Origin: Pseudomonas sp. PDM16
GTDB lineage: Bacteria; Pseudomonadota; Gammaproteobacteria; Pseudomonadales; Pseudomonadaceae
DNA length: 64,000 nt
Direction: 5' to 3'
NCBI RefSeq assembly: GCF_014851865.1
Contig: NZ_JACVAM010000008.1
Span: 1-64,000 of the forward strand
How positions within the stretch are numbered: position 1 is the first letter of the stretch; the number at the start of each line of letters is the position of its first letter. A program made the position numbers and the translations under genes. A model generated the notes under the pieces. It had not been told where the DNA came from. It did no database searches and was given only the letters and a program-made list of their open reading frames with translations. Of the stretch, positions 6,869 through 18,933 are shown one piece after another.

Positions 6869-9793
6869 ATGCCGCGCGCACCGCTGAAGCCTTTGCGCCG
6901 CTGGATCTGGCGGGCTTTTCTGCAGAGTGCGCTGATTCCACTGGTGCTGGTGGAGTCGGTGCTGATCGGCGTTTACCTCTATACCAATGAGTCGATCCGC
7001 GAGTCGCAGATTGGATACCTGCAATCCAGTGCCCTGCAGGATCTGGACAGTGCCGTCCGGCGCGAAGGCCAGGTTATCGATAGCCGTCTGCGTGCCATCG
7101 AAACGCAGGTCGGCATTTATCGTGACTCGGTGGCCGAAGCGCTTCGAGATTATCGCTACGCGCCCGACGAGTTGGAGCTGAGGCGTCATGCCGGTACGCC
7201 GGACGGTGTTTACTACAGCCGCAGCGACGATGGCCGGGCCGCCTCCTTCTATTCGTCCAGTACGGTGAGCCAGGATCGTGACAAAGCATTGCGCCTGTCG
7301 CGGATCGATCCACTGATGCGTTCCATCCGCCAGGCGGACCCGCTGGTGGCGGCCGTGTACTTCAATAGCTGGGATAGCTACAACCGCATCTATCCGTACT
7401 TCGAGGTACTGCAACAGTACCCGCATGACATGGTCATCCCGCAATACAACTTCTATTACCTGGCCGATGCCGAGCACAACCCCAGCCGCGGCACGGTGTG
7501 GACCGAGGTTTACCTGGACCCAGCCGGTCAGGGGTGGATGATGTCGGCAGTCGCGCCGGTGTATCGGGGTGATTTCCTCGAAGGGGTGGCCGGGCTGGAT
7601 GTGACGGTGGGGCAGATGCTCGCCGAGATCGGCAACCTGCAGGTGCCCTGGCAGGGCTATGCACTGTTGGTAGGCCGAGACAATGCGATCATGGCCCTGC
7701 CCGCGGCTGGTGAAAGGGATTTCGGGCTGCGCGAGCTCACCAGCTATTCCTATGCCGAGGCTGTCAGCCGTGAAGTGCTCAAACCGGCCGACTTCAAGCT
7801 GGATCGTCAGCAAGGGCTGCGCCCATTGCTCGATGCCATGAAGGCGAAGCCGCACGGCGTGGTGGAAGTGCAACTCGGCGGGCGCGGCCAACTGATGGCG
7901 TGGAGTGAGATTCCGCAGACCGGCTGGCGGCTTATGTTGGTGGTGGATGAGGCGAGCATCTTCAGGGAAACCAACCGCCTTGCCGAGCAGTACCAGATCA
8001 TCGGCTATCTGCTGATTGCGGGCCTGGTGTTCTTCTACCTGTTGTTTGGCTCCTGGATGTGGTTGCGCTCTCGGCGTCTGAGCAACGAGTTGGCTGAGCC
8101 AATCACCGGTATCGTTGGCATGATGCGCAGCTTGGGGGTGGGAGAGCGCAAGCCGGTGGCGCCGCCGACGATGATCGCCGAGCTGGCCGAGATGGCAGAG
8201 GAAGTGCAGCACGCCGGTCAGCAGTTGCAGGCCAGCGAGGAGAGCCGCCAGCACGCTCAGCGGACGCTGGAACTGGTGCTGGAGAGCACTACCGAGAGCC
8301 TCTGGGAGGTGGATGCTCACACCCTGAACATTCGTATCAGCGATCGTTTCGTCCGCCGCTTCGGACTTCCCACCGATTGCATGCCGTTTGCTGAATTCAA
8401 CCAGCGCGTGCACCCGGATGATCTGCCTCGGGTTCGCCATCTGCGGTTGAGCATGGCGGGTGATAGCGCGGAGGATTTCTTCGAGGCTGAGTATCGCTAT
8501 GCGGATGTCTTCGGCCGGTACTTCTGGCTGCTCAGTCGGGGCAAGGTCATCGAGCGAGACGAGGAGGGACGCGCGGTACGAGCTGCGGGCACGCATGTCG
8601 ATATCACGCGTCTCAAGCAGGTGCAGGACGAGCTGCGCCGCGCCAGCCTGGAGGCCCAGGCGGCCAGCCAGGCCAAGAGTCGCTTCCTGTCCAGTATGAG
8701 TCATGAGCTGCGTACGCCACTCAATGCCATACATGGCTTTGCCCAGCTGATCGAGCTGGAGGCCCAGGAGCACGAGACGCGAAATCAAGAGGCGGAGTAT
8801 GCCCGTGAAATCGTGTTGGCCAGCCGGCACCTTACCTCGCTGGTCGATGACATCCTCGATCTCTCTAGCATCGAGAGCCGCCAGCAGCAGCTGCAACTGC
8901 AGCCGGTCGATATCGGCCCGTTGCTGCGCGGCTGTGCGGAGTTGGTACAGCCCGAAGTGCAGCAGCGTCGTCTGCAGTTGCAGGTTCAGAATGAAGCCAA
9001 TCCACCGCTGTTCGTCCTGGCCGATCCGAGACGCTTGCGGCAGGTACTGCTCAATCTGCTTTCGAACGCCATCAAGTACAACAGCCCGCAGGGCATGATC
9101 CGCATGGGCTACGAGGTGCGAGCCGGAGGGGTGCGGCTATGGGTCGACGACAGTGGCTCCGGGCTGAGTGTGGAGCAGCAGGCACAGCTGTTTCAGCCGT
9201 TCCAGCGCCTGGGACGTGAGAACTCCAACATTCCCGGCACCGGCATAGGGCTTGTGCTGTGCCGAGAGCTGGCGGAGCTGATGGGCGGTGAGATGGGTTT
9301 CCTCAGCGAGGCCGGGATGGGCAGTCGCTTCTGGATCGAACTGCCCAGTGCGGCAGAACCGCAGCTCAAGGGGAAACCGGTGGGCTCGGCAACGACGCTC
9401 TCTCCGCAACCCCTGGTGCGGGTGCTTTGTGTGGAGGATCACCCAGCGTGTATGAAGGTCCTGCAAGAGGCTCTGCGAGAAATAGCCGTGGTGGAAGGGG
9501 CGGGAACGGTTCGTCGTGCGCTGCTGCAGCTGGAGGGTGCAGAACCGGGATTGGTGTTGCTTGATCTGGATCTGCCAGATGGCAATGGCCTGGAGGTGCT
9601 TGAGCACATGCGTGGTGATACGCGGTTGGCTCAAGTTCCAGTACTGGTGGTCAGCGCGGCGGCGGACGAGGAGCTGCTGGCCGAGGCTCGCTCCAAAGGG
9701 GCACAGGCGTGCCTACTCAAACCAGTCGATCTTCAGCAACTGCGTCGGTTGGTGCTATCCCTGCTGGAGCGAGTGGCAGACCCCAAGTATTGA
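6869..9793 (+). CDS. Membrane-bound hybrid sensor histidine kinase (974 aa)
   Basis: Order of parts: membrane segment about 14-39; a periplasmic Cache-like sensor to about 375; second membrane segment about 376-398; PAS-like domain about 475-590; HisKA with the phospho-accepting His in MSHELRTPLN near 612; HATPase with N, G1 (DDSGSGLS) and G2 (GTGIGL) boxes; and a receiver domain from about 849 with the Asp of LLDLDLPDG near 898 and the Lys of LKPVD. All key residues are present. The start at 6869 is supported by GAGGAG upstream; the open frame continues upstream into ssrA but that part is not coding. No DNA-binding partner is adjacent and the ligand is unknown. Confidence 0.88.
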   Translation: MPRAPLKPLRRWIWRAFLQSALIPLVLVESVLIGVYLYTNESIRESQIGYLQSSALQDLDSAVRREGQVIDSRLRAIETQVGIYRDSVAEALRDYRYAPDELELRRHAGTPDGVYYSRSDDGRAASFYSSSTVSQDRDKALRLSRIDPLMRSIRQADPLVAAVYFNSWDSYNRIYPYFEVLQQYPHDMVIPQYNFYYLADAEHNPSRGTVWTEVYLDPAGQGWMMSAVAPVYRGDFLEGVAGLDVTVGQMLAEIGNLQVPWQGYALLVGRDNAIMALPAAGERDFGLRELTSYSYAEAVSREVLKPADFKLDRQQGLRPLLDAMKAKPHGVVEVQLGGRGQLMAWSEIPQTGWRLMLVVDEASIFRETNRLAEQYQIIGYLLIAGLVFFYLLFGSWMWLRSRRLSNELAEPITGIVGMMRSLGVGERKPVAPPTMIAELAEMAEEVQHAGQQLQASEESRQHAQRTLELVLESTTESLWEVDAHTLNIRISDRFVRRFGLPTDCMPFAEFNQRVHPDDLPRVRHLRLSMAGDSAEDFFEAEYRYADVFGRYFWLLSRGKVIERDEEGRAVRAAGTHVDITRLKQVQDELRRASLEAQAASQAKSRFLSSMSHELRTPLNAIHGFAQLIELEAQEHETRNQEAEYAREIVLASRHLTSLVDDILDLSSIESRQQQLQLQPVDIGPLLRGCAELVQPEVQQRRLQLQVQNEANPPLFVLADPRRLRQVLLNLLSNAIKYNSPQGMIRMGYEVRAGGVRLWVDDSGSGLSVEQQAQLFQPFQRLGRENSNIPGTGIGLVLCRELAELMGGEMGFLSEAGMGSRFWIELPSAAEPQLKGKPVGSATTLSPQPLVRVLCVEDHPACMKVLQEALREIAVVEGAGTVRRALLQLEGAEPGLVLLDLDLPDGNGLEVLEHMRGDTRLAQVPVLVVSAAADEELLAEARSKGAQACLLKPVDLQQLRRLVLSLLERVADPKY

Positions 9794-9936
9794 ATGTCGA
9801 AGGGCGCCGTCTTTGCGAAGTCACTGCCCTAGAGGCGCAGATGTGCACCGGGTGGAAGCTGCCCCAGCTTTAGATGCATGGCGAGGGCGGCGTGCAAAGT
9901 TGGAGTGAGGGTGGGGGCCCGCGGGCCCCTTTCTAG

Positions 9937-10212
9937 CTAGTTGGCGGCGCCGCTGTCACCGCCTGAGTCGGCCTTCTGCAGCAGCATCAGCGCTTGGTTG
10001 GCGTTCGAGGCACAGTCTTCGGTCTTGCCCGCGGCCTGATCCTGCTTGGCTTTCTCATGCAGGTCTTCGACCTGGGTTTTCAGCGGATCCATCAGCGTCG
10101 TCTTGGTGGTGGTAGCGTCGTCGAGCTTCTGCAGGTTGACGGTGCACAGGTCGTTGGCAAATACCGGAGCAGCCATCAGCGCGCAGGAAAAGAGCAGGGC
10201 AGTACGTTTCAT
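9937..10212 (-). CDS. Small secreted or periplasmic protein (91 aa)
   Basis: MKRTALLFSCALMAAPVFA is a clear signal peptide with an AFA-type cleavage site. The mature part is about 72 residues, helical and polar, with two cysteines (NDLCTVN and EDCASNA) that could form a disulfide, and a Gly/Ser-rich tail. ATG at 10212 is preceded by GAGGACCACCTC. It is convergent with the sensor kinase, and a GGGGCCC inverted repeat lies between them near 9915-9931. I do not recognise a function. Confidence 0.7.
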   Translation of the reverse strand: MKRTALLFSCALMAAPVFANDLCTVNLQKLDDATTTKTTLMDPLKTQVEDLHEKAKQDQAAGKTEDCASNANQALMLLQKADSGGDSGAAN

Positions 10213-10419
10213 GAGGTGGTCCTCTTCCGTCCTATCGGGGCCCGGAGAGCCGCATGCCGAGGCTACGGCGAAGCGAATGGCCGCGTCGAGCAGGCTGTCC
10301 CGTAGGATGCCTGGCATTATTGGAGCTGCCTGTCCGGGATGACAAGGGGCCCGTAATTCTGGGCCCTGATGTGTGGACTTTTCTTCTGCCGCAGCGGTTC
10401 AGCTTTTCTTGCTTCCAGA

Positions 10420-13236
<2,817 letters not shown>

Positions 13237-13392
13237 GCGTGCTCCATGTGTCACGGTAAGTGCGGGCCGCTTGTGGCGGCCCTGCTTGTTATTGTCGGCT
13301 ACGCCGGACGGGCATGCCCGCCTGGCTGCACTGCGGCGCGGGTGTGCGCTCGCAGCGTTTCCACGCCCGGGTAGGGCGCGGAGGGCTGGGCG

Positions 13393-14538
13393 TCAGACGC
13401 CCAGTTCACGCACCAGAGAGTCGCGGCTGATATCCGAGATCGACTTGGCGCCGGTCAGGACCATGGCCACGCGCATCTCCTTCTCGAACAGGTCGAGCAG
13501 GTTGCTCACTCCGGCACCGCCGGCGGTGGCCAGGGCATAGACGAAGGCGCGGCCGAGCATCACGCCGTCGGCGCCGAGGGCGATCATGCGCACCACGTCG
13601 AGGCCGGTGCGGATGCCGGAGTCGGCGAGTATCTTCAGCTCGCCCTTCACCGCGTCGGCGATCGCCGGCAGAGCGCGGGCGCTGGACAGCACGCCGTCGA
13701 GCTGGCGGCCGCCGTGGTTGGACACGACGATGCCATCGGCGCCGAATTTCACTGCGTCCTTGGCGTCCTCGGGGTCGAGGATGCCCTTGATCACCATCGG
13801 GCCGTCCCAGAATTCACGGATCCATTCCAGGTCCTTCCAGGAGATCGACGGGTCGAAATTGGCCCCCAGCCAGCCGATGTAGTCGGCCAGGCCGGTGGGG
13901 TTGCCACGGTAGGTGGAGATGTTGCCGAGGTCATGCGGGCGGCCGAGCAGGCCTACGTCCAGCGCCCAGGACGGATGGGTCATGGCCTGCAGCATGCGGC
14001 GCATGGCGGCATTCGGGCCGCTCATGCCGGAATGTGCGTCGCGGTAGCGCGCACCGGGGGTGGGCATGTCGACGGTGAACACCAGGGTGGTGACGCCGGC
14101 AGCCTTGGCCCGCTCCAGGGCGTTGCGCATGAAGCCGCGGTCCTTCAGTACGTAGAGCTGGAACCACATCGGTCGGTCGATGGCCGGTGCTACTTCCTCG
14201 ATCGGACAGACCGAGACGGTGGACAGGGTGAAGGGAATGCCCTTGGCCGCCGCTGCCTTGGCCGCCTGCACCTCGCCGCGGCGGGCGTACATGCCGGTCA
14301 GGCCGACCGGGGCCAGGGCTACCGGCATGGCCAGCTTCTCGCCGAACAGCTCGGTTTCCAGGCTCAGCTCGGACATGTTCTTCAGCACGCGCTGACGCAG
14401 GGCGATGCCGGCCAGGTCCTCGACGTTGCGCCGCATCGTGTACTCGGCGTAGGCGCCGCCGTCGATGTAGTGGAACAGGAACGGCGGCAGCTTGCGTTGG
14501 GCTGCGGCTCGGTAGTCGGTGGAGGCGGAGATGATCAT
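13393..14538 (-). CDS. lldD: L-lactate dehydrogenase, FMN- and quinone-dependent (381 aa)
   Basis: Oxidises L-lactate to pyruvate and passes electrons to the respiratory chain. It is a full-length FMN-dependent alpha-hydroxy-acid dehydrogenase. The active-site signature is SNHGGRQLDG, with LADSGIRTGLDV and ALGADGVMLGR binding the FMN phosphate, and the N-terminal substrate tyrosine is in FLFHYIDGGA. The second gene of the operon, it is separated from lldP by a palindromic repeat (14582-14701) and from dld by 156 bases with a small GGGCCGC/GCGGCCC stem near 13263-13281. Confidence 0.96.
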   Translation of the reverse strand: MIISASTDYRAAAQRKLPPFLFHYIDGGAYAEYTMRRNVEDLAGIALRQRVLKNMSELSLETELFGEKLAMPVALAPVGLTGMYARRGEVQAAKAAAAKGIPFTLSTVSVCPIEEVAPAIDRPMWFQLYVLKDRGFMRNALERAKAAGVTTLVFTVDMPTPGARYRDAHSGMSGPNAAMRRMLQAMTHPSWALDVGLLGRPHDLGNISTYRGNPTGLADYIGWLGANFDPSISWKDLEWIREFWDGPMVIKGILDPEDAKDAVKFGADGIVVSNHGGRQLDGVLSSARALPAIADAVKGELKILADSGIRTGLDVVRMIALGADGVMLGRAFVYALATAGGAGVSNLLDLFEKEMRVAMVLTGAKSISDISRDSLVRELGV

Positions 14539-14581
14539 TGGCTTCTCATCCGTTGGAAAATGGGAACAACAATGTTGCGGA

Positions 14582-14701
14582 CGGATCTCGCGAGCTAGAG
14601 CGAGACAAGGCAGACATGGCCGAGGGCGCGGAGTTTACGAGCTGTAAATGAGCAGCCCGAGGCCATGTCTAACGCTGTATCGCCGACGCGCAGCAGATCC
14701 G
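14582..14701. repeat. Nested palindromic intergenic repeat between lldP and lldD
   Basis: Four inverted pairs are seen: outer CGGATCT/AGATCCG at 14582 and 14695; TCTCGC/GCGAGA at 14586-14605; GACATGGCC/GGCCATGTC at 14613 and 14661-14669; and TTTAC/GTAAA at 14634-14648. The structure and wording recall short dispersed repeats of Pseudomonas intergenic regions. It lies inside an operon, so it would be transcribed and could fold in the mRNA. Confidence 0.6.
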
Positions 14702-14708
14702 AATGTCC

Positions 14709-16397
14709 TCAGTGCACGAGCATGCCGGTCAGCCAGTAGGCCTGGACCAGGGTGATCAGACCGACGAAGGCGGCAAAGATCAGGCTGTGCTTGAGGGTGA
14801 AGCGGAACAGATCGGATTCCTTGCCGACCATGCCGGTGGCGGCGCAGGCCACGGCGATGGATTGCGGCGAGATCATCTTGCCGGTCACGCCACCGCTGGT
14901 GTTGGCCGCGACCATCAGGGTGTCGTTGACTCCGATCTGGTGGGCGGTGGTGGCCTGCAGCGAGCTGAACAGGGCGTTGGATGAGGTATCCGAGCCGGTC
15001 AGGAACACGCCCAGCCAGCCGAGGAACGGCGAGAAGAACGGGAACAGTACGCCGGTGCCAGCCAGGACCAGGGCCAGGGTGCTGGACATGCCCGAGTAGT
15101 TGGTGACGAAGGCGAAGGCCAACACCATGCCGATCGACAGAATCGGCCATTTCAGTTCGATCAAGGTTTCCTTAAAGGTGGTCAGACCAGTTTTGGCATT
15201 GATCTTCAGGACCAGCATCGAGACCAGCGCGGAGAAGAAGATCGCGGTGCCGGTGGCGGAGATCGGGTCCAGCTTGAACACGGCCGGCATGGCGGTGGCT
15301 GCAGTAACGATCGGAGCGGTCTTGATCACCAGTTGATCGAGGTACGGAATGGCGAAGTTGAACACGGTGCTGTACATCGCACCGCCCGCGGCAAACATCG
15401 CCTTGAACGGCTTCAGGGTCCAGATGGTGACCAGCACGGTGAGGATCAGGAACGGCGACCAGGCCTTGAGAATCTGACCGAAGCTATACGGTGACGGGGT
15501 AGTGGTGCGCTTGCCGCCGAAACCACCGACGATTGCGGCGCCGCCGGCAGTCACGCCAACCACCTCGGGTTCGGCTGCGCGGCTCGGGCTCCAGACCTTG
15601 AGGAACAGGGTCAGGCAGACCAGGCTGACCAGCGCCGAGGTGATGTCCGGCAGTTCCGGGCCGATGTAGTTGGAGGTGAAGTATTGGGTGACGGCGAAGC
15701 TGACGCCAGCGACCAGTGCGGCCGGCCAGGTTTCCTTGATACCACGCCAGCCGTCCATCATCGCCACCAGCCAGAACGGCACGATGATCGACAGCAGCGG
15801 CAGCTGGCGGCCAGCCATGGCGCCGATCTTGAAAGCGTCGATGCCGGTGACCTGACCTGCCACGATGATCGGGATACCCAGGGCGCCGAAGGCCACCGGG
15901 GCGGTGTTGGCGATCAGACACAGGCCGGCGGCATACAGCGGGTTGAAGCCGAGACCGACGAGCAGGGCGGCGGTGATCGCTACCGGGGCGCCGAAGCCTG
16001 CGGCGCCTTCGAGGAATGCACCGAAGGAGAAGCCGATCAGCAACACCTGCAGACGCTGGTCGTCGGTGATCGACAGGACCGAGCTGCGGATGATCTCGAA
16101 CTGACCGCTCTTCACCGTCAGTTTGTAGAGAAACACCGCCGCAACAATGATCCAGGCGATCGGCCACAGACCATAGGCGAAGCCGTAGCCGGCAGCGGCG
16201 AAGGCCATGGCTGCCGGCATCTGGAAGGCAAAGATGGCGACGATGATCGACAGCGCCAATGTGATGCTGCCCGCGACATGGCCTTTCAGGCGGAACACCG
16301 CCAGGGCCAGGAAGAAGAAGACGATGGGGATGAGCGCGACCAGCGCGGACAGGCCGAGGCTGCCGAGCGGTGTGTAGAGCTGTTGCCAGGTTTGCAT
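14709..16397 (-). CDS. lldP: L-lactate permease (562 aa)
   Basis: A proton-coupled lactate importer of the LctP family with about 12-14 membrane helices over its whole length and the expected length. Recognisable segments include GFSFGAFLEGAAGFGAPVA and GVFLTGSDTSSNALF. First gene of the lactate operon. It starts at 16397, 103 bases from a palindromic LldR-type operator (16500-16516), and is divergent from lldR. Confidence 0.96.
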   Translation of the reverse strand: MQTWQQLYTPLGSLGLSALVALIPIVFFFLALAVFRLKGHVAGSITLALSIIVAIFAFQMPAAMAFAAAGYGFAYGLWPIAWIIVAAVFLYKLTVKSGQFEIIRSSVLSITDDQRLQVLLIGFSFGAFLEGAAGFGAPVAITAALLVGLGFNPLYAAGLCLIANTAPVAFGALGIPIIVAGQVTGIDAFKIGAMAGRQLPLLSIIVPFWLVAMMDGWRGIKETWPAALVAGVSFAVTQYFTSNYIGPELPDITSALVSLVCLTLFLKVWSPSRAAEPEVVGVTAGGAAIVGGFGGKRTTTPSPYSFGQILKAWSPFLILTVLVTIWTLKPFKAMFAAGGAMYSTVFNFAIPYLDQLVIKTAPIVTAATAMPAVFKLDPISATGTAIFFSALVSMLVLKINAKTGLTTFKETLIELKWPILSIGMVLAFAFVTNYSGMSSTLALVLAGTGVLFPFFSPFLGWLGVFLTGSDTSSNALFSSLQATTAHQIGVNDTLMVAANTSGGVTGKMISPQSIAVACAATGMVGKESDLFRFTLKHSLIFAAFVGLITLVQAYWLTGMLVH

Positions 16398-16710
16398 GCA
16401 GGTGGCTCCTAATTGTTTTTGGAGGTGCCTTGAGCTCGGTAGCGACAGACTTATGGTCTGGCGGCGGCAGTCCGAGCCTGTCGATGAGTTGCTCGCTTTA
16501 ATTGGTCATACCAATTTACAAAAGCGAGGGCTCAGGGTAAAAGCCCTGCTTGGGCTCTGTCAATTTGTCGGTCTTCGACTTTGGTCGTGTATCCCGACCT
16601 ATCGCTCAGGCTTGTCGGGGTGTGCGGGGCTGGGTAGGCTGCCGCCAGCAATACCGCGAGCGGCGATTCAGACGGTCGCTGCGCGGCAAATCAACAGGAT
16701 GGAAAGTGGT
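16398..16710. promoter_or_regulatory. Divergent lldP / lldR control region
   Basis: 313 bases with no gene. They hold the palindrome at 16500-16516 and, presumably, the promoters for lldP (leftward) and lldR (rightward). An open frame runs upstream of lldR through this region, but it has no convincing start and is not like the LldR family. Confidence 0.6.
16500..16516. promoter_or_regulatory. LldR operator
   Basis: AATTGGTCATACCAATT is a perfect 7-3-7 palindrome. It contains the GT-N3-AC core expected for FadR-subfamily GntR regulators such as LldR. Its place between lldP and lldR fits repression that is relieved by lactate. Confidence 0.82.
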
Positions 16711-17478
16711 ATGACATTCGGTCAGGTGCGGCAGCGCCGCCTGTCGGACGACATCGTCAGTCAGCTCGAGTCAATGATTCTCGAGGGCACGCTAAAAGCA
16801 GGCGAACGCCTCCCGGCCGAGCGGGCGCTGGCGGAGCAGTTCGGCGTGTCCCGGCCTTCGCTGCGCGAGGCGATCCAGAAACTGGTGGCCAAGGGACTGC
16901 TGGTCAGTCGTCAGGGCGGCGGTAACTATGTGGCAATGGAGTTGGGTTCGACCTTCAGCGATCCGTTGCTGCATCTGCTAGAGAGCAATCCGGATGCGCA
17001 GCGCGACCTGCTGGAGTTCCGTCATACGCTGGAGGGCTCTTGCGCTTATTACGCGGCACTGCGTGCGACGCCGGTCGACCACGAACGCCTGCAAGCCGCT
17101 TTCGATGAGCTGCAGCGCTGCTATGCGCCGAACAGTAAAGCCAGTCGGGGGGAGGAGGGGGCGGCTGACGCACGTTTTCACCTGGCGATCGCCGAGGCCA
17201 GTCACAACGCCGTGCTGTTGCACACCATCCGCGGCCTGTTCGACCTGCTCAAGCACAACGTGGTGACCAACATCGGCGGCATGTACCTGCAACGCAGCGA
17301 GACACGAGACCAGTTGCGAGCGCAGCACCAGGCTCTGTTCGAGGCGATCATCGAGCGCCGTGCCGACAACGCGCGCGACCTGTCGCACCATCACATTCAC
17401 TATGTGCAGGAAGTGCTGGCCGAGGCGCAGCAGGAAGCCAAACGGTTGGAGCGGGCGCAACGTCGACAGGGGTTGTAG
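16711..17478 (+). CDS. lldR: Lactate-responsive GntR-family repressor (255 aa)
   Basis: The N-terminal winged helix (RLSDDIVSQLESMILEG, LPAERALAEQFGVSRPSLREA) and the C-terminal FCD ligand-binding domain mark the FadR subfamily. Metal-site histidines are seen in ARFHLAIAEASHN and near AQHQALFEAI. I chose ATG 16711 because GGAAAG lies at the right spacing; an ATG four codons upstream has no usable ribosome binding site. It should repress the divergent lldPD-dld operon. It ends at a bidirectional terminator shared with smpB. Confidence 0.92.
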   Translation: MTFGQVRQRRLSDDIVSQLESMILEGTLKAGERLPAERALAEQFGVSRPSLREAIQKLVAKGLLVSRQGGGNYVAMELGSTFSDPLLHLLESNPDAQRDLLEFRHTLEGSCAYYAALRATPVDHERLQAAFDELQRCYAPNSKASRGEEGAADARFHLAIAEASHNAVLLHTIRGLFDLLKHNVVTNIGGMYLQRSETRDQLRAQHQALFEAIIERRADNARDLSHHHIHYVQEVLAEAQQEAKRLERAQRRQGL

Positions 17479-17501
17479 TTGTCCTTTCGAGAGGCAAAAG
17501 A

Positions 17502-17524
17502 AAAGGGCGGATAATCCGCCCTTT
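17502..17524. terminator. Bidirectional terminator between lldR and smpB
   Basis: AAAGGGCGGA / TCCGCCCTTT with a 3-base loop and flanking A and T runs, placed between two convergent genes. Confidence 0.85.
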
Positions 17525-17525
17525 C

Positions 17526-18008
17526 TTATTCGTCTTTGCCCTTGGTGCGCATGGCGCGCTGAACTTCTCGGTCGGCGTCGCGCTCTTTCTCGGTATGGCG
17601 CTTGTCGAAGTCTTTCTTGCCCTTGGCCAGGGCGATCTCGCACTTGATCAGGTGGGCTTTCCAGTAGATCGACAGCGCCACGCAGGTGTAGCCCTTCTGC
17701 TGGACTGAGCCGAACAGCTTGTCCAGTTCGCGCTTGTTCAGTAGCAGCTTGCGGGTACGTGTGGGGTCGGCGATGACGTGTGTGCTGGCAGTCTTCAGTG
17801 GGGTGATGTGGCAACCCATCAGCCAGGCTTCGTCATCCTTGAGCAGGATGTAGCTGTCTACCAGCTGCGCCTTGCCGGCGCGCAGACTCTTCACTTCCCA
17901 GCCGGACAGGACCAGCCCGGCCTCGAACTTGTGTTCGATGAAGTAGTCGTGGAGCGCTTTTTTATTCAGCGCGATGGTCCCGGTGGGATGTTTCTTCTGC
18001 TTGGCCAT
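17526..18008 (-). CDS. smpB: SsrA-binding protein SmpB (160 aa)
   Basis: It binds tmRNA and delivers it to stalled ribosomes. The oligonucleotide-binding beta-barrel is seen in FEAGLVLSGWEVKSLRAG and the basic C-terminal tail in KGKKDFDKRHTEKERDADREVQRAMR. Length is typical. The start at 18008 (MAKQKKHP) is family-standard; the longer open frame upstream is not conserved. It is divergent from ratA. Confidence 0.97.
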   Translation of the reverse strand: MAKQKKHPTGTIALNKKALHDYFIEHKFEAGLVLSGWEVKSLRAGKAQLVDSYILLKDDEAWLMGCHITPLKTASTHVIADPTRTRKLLLNKRELDKLFGSVQQKGYTCVALSIYWKAHLIKCEIALAKGKKDFDKRHTEKERDADREVQRAMRTKGKDE

Positions 18009-18139
18009 AGGGCGCGCATTATAGGGAGTCGGCGCGTCCGTGGCGACAGGTGCGCTTGAGAGGGTTAGTCGAATTCCGCACAATGCGCGCTCCGTGGCGC
18101 ACGGCGAGCCGGCGCAGCAGTTCAGGAACAAGAAGGCTG

Positions 18140-18574
18140 ATGAGTACCCGTATCCAACGCTCGGCCCTGTTGCCTTATCCGGCACAGGCCCTCTATGACT
18201 TGGTCAATGATGTGGCCGGCTACCCGCAGTTCCTGCCCTGGTGCTCTGCTGCCGAAGTGCTGGAGTCCAGCGAGAGTGAGATGCGCGCAACTCTGACTGT
18301 GGCCAAGGGTGGTATGAGCCAGCAGTTCACTACCTGTAATCGCCTGGTGCCGGGAAAGTCCATTGAGATGCAGCTGGTAAACGGGCCGTTCTCTCAGTTG
18401 CATGGCGTGTGGGAATTCAAGGCGTTGGGTGAGAAAGCCTGCAAGATCAGCCTGGACCTGACCTTTGATTACGCTGGCCCGCTGGTCAAGGCTACCCTTG
18501 GGCCACTGTTCACCCAGGCGGCTAATACCATGGTCGATGCCTTCTGTCAGCGAGCCAAGCAGCTCCATGGCTGA
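18140..18574 (+). CDS. ratA: RatA-like START-domain protein (144 aa)
   Basis: A coenzyme Q-binding/START-like fold with the typical opening STRIQRSALLPYPAQALYDLV and VAGYPQFLPWC. In E. coli RatA inhibits ribosomal subunit joining, while related proteins bind quinone and assist respiration. Which role applies here is not known from sequence. The next gene overlaps its 3' end by 8 bases, giving the conserved smpB-ratA-ratB arrangement. Confidence 0.9.
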   Translation: MSTRIQRSALLPYPAQALYDLVNDVAGYPQFLPWCSAAEVLESSESEMRATLTVAKGGMSQQFTTCNRLVPGKSIEMQLVNGPFSQLHGVWEFKALGEKACKISLDLTFDYAGPLVKATLGPLFTQAANTMVDAFCQRAKQLHG

Positions 18575-18875
18575 GAACATTCTCGTCGAGGTGGTTTACG
18601 CGCTGGAGGGCGCTCAGAAACTGTTGTGCTTGCGAGTGCCTTCAGGGACTACGGTGCGTGAGGCCGCATTGCGCTCTGGAATGGAGGTGCATTTTTCAGG
18701 GTTGGATCTGGCGTCGGCGCCGCTGGGGATCTTCGGCAAGCTGGTCGCCAAGCCAGAGGAGCGAGTGCTGGAAGCGGGCGATAGGGTGGAAATTTATCGG
18801 GAGCTGGTTGCCGATCCTAAAGAGGTGCGCAAGGCTCGTGCGGCGCGGGCTAAGGCTGCACAGCAAGGCAGCTGA
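18567..18875 (+). CDS. ratB: RnfH / RatB family ubiquitin-like protein (102 aa)
   Basis: A small beta-grasp protein with VEVVYALEGAQ and RVEIYRELVADPKEVRK, typical of the RnfH/RatB (UPF0125) family. It is translationally coupled to ratA. Its biochemical role is unclear even in model bacteria. The C-terminus is Lys/Arg/Ala-rich. Confidence 0.88.
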   Translation: MAENILVEVVYALEGAQKLLCLRVPSGTTVREAALRSGMEVHFSGLDLASAPLGIFGKLVAKPEERVLEAGDRVEIYRELVADPKEVRKARAARAKAAQQGS

Positions 18876-18895
18876 AGTAATTCCTGCTCCCATGA

Positions 18896-18922
18896 AAAAG
18901 CCCGACATTGGCCGGGCTTTTC
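18896..18922. terminator. Bidirectional terminator between ratB and bamE
   Basis: An AAAAGCCC / GGGCTTTT stem with T-runs on both sides, between two convergent genes. Confidence 0.8.
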
Positions 18923-18933
18923 TTTGTCGCGGA

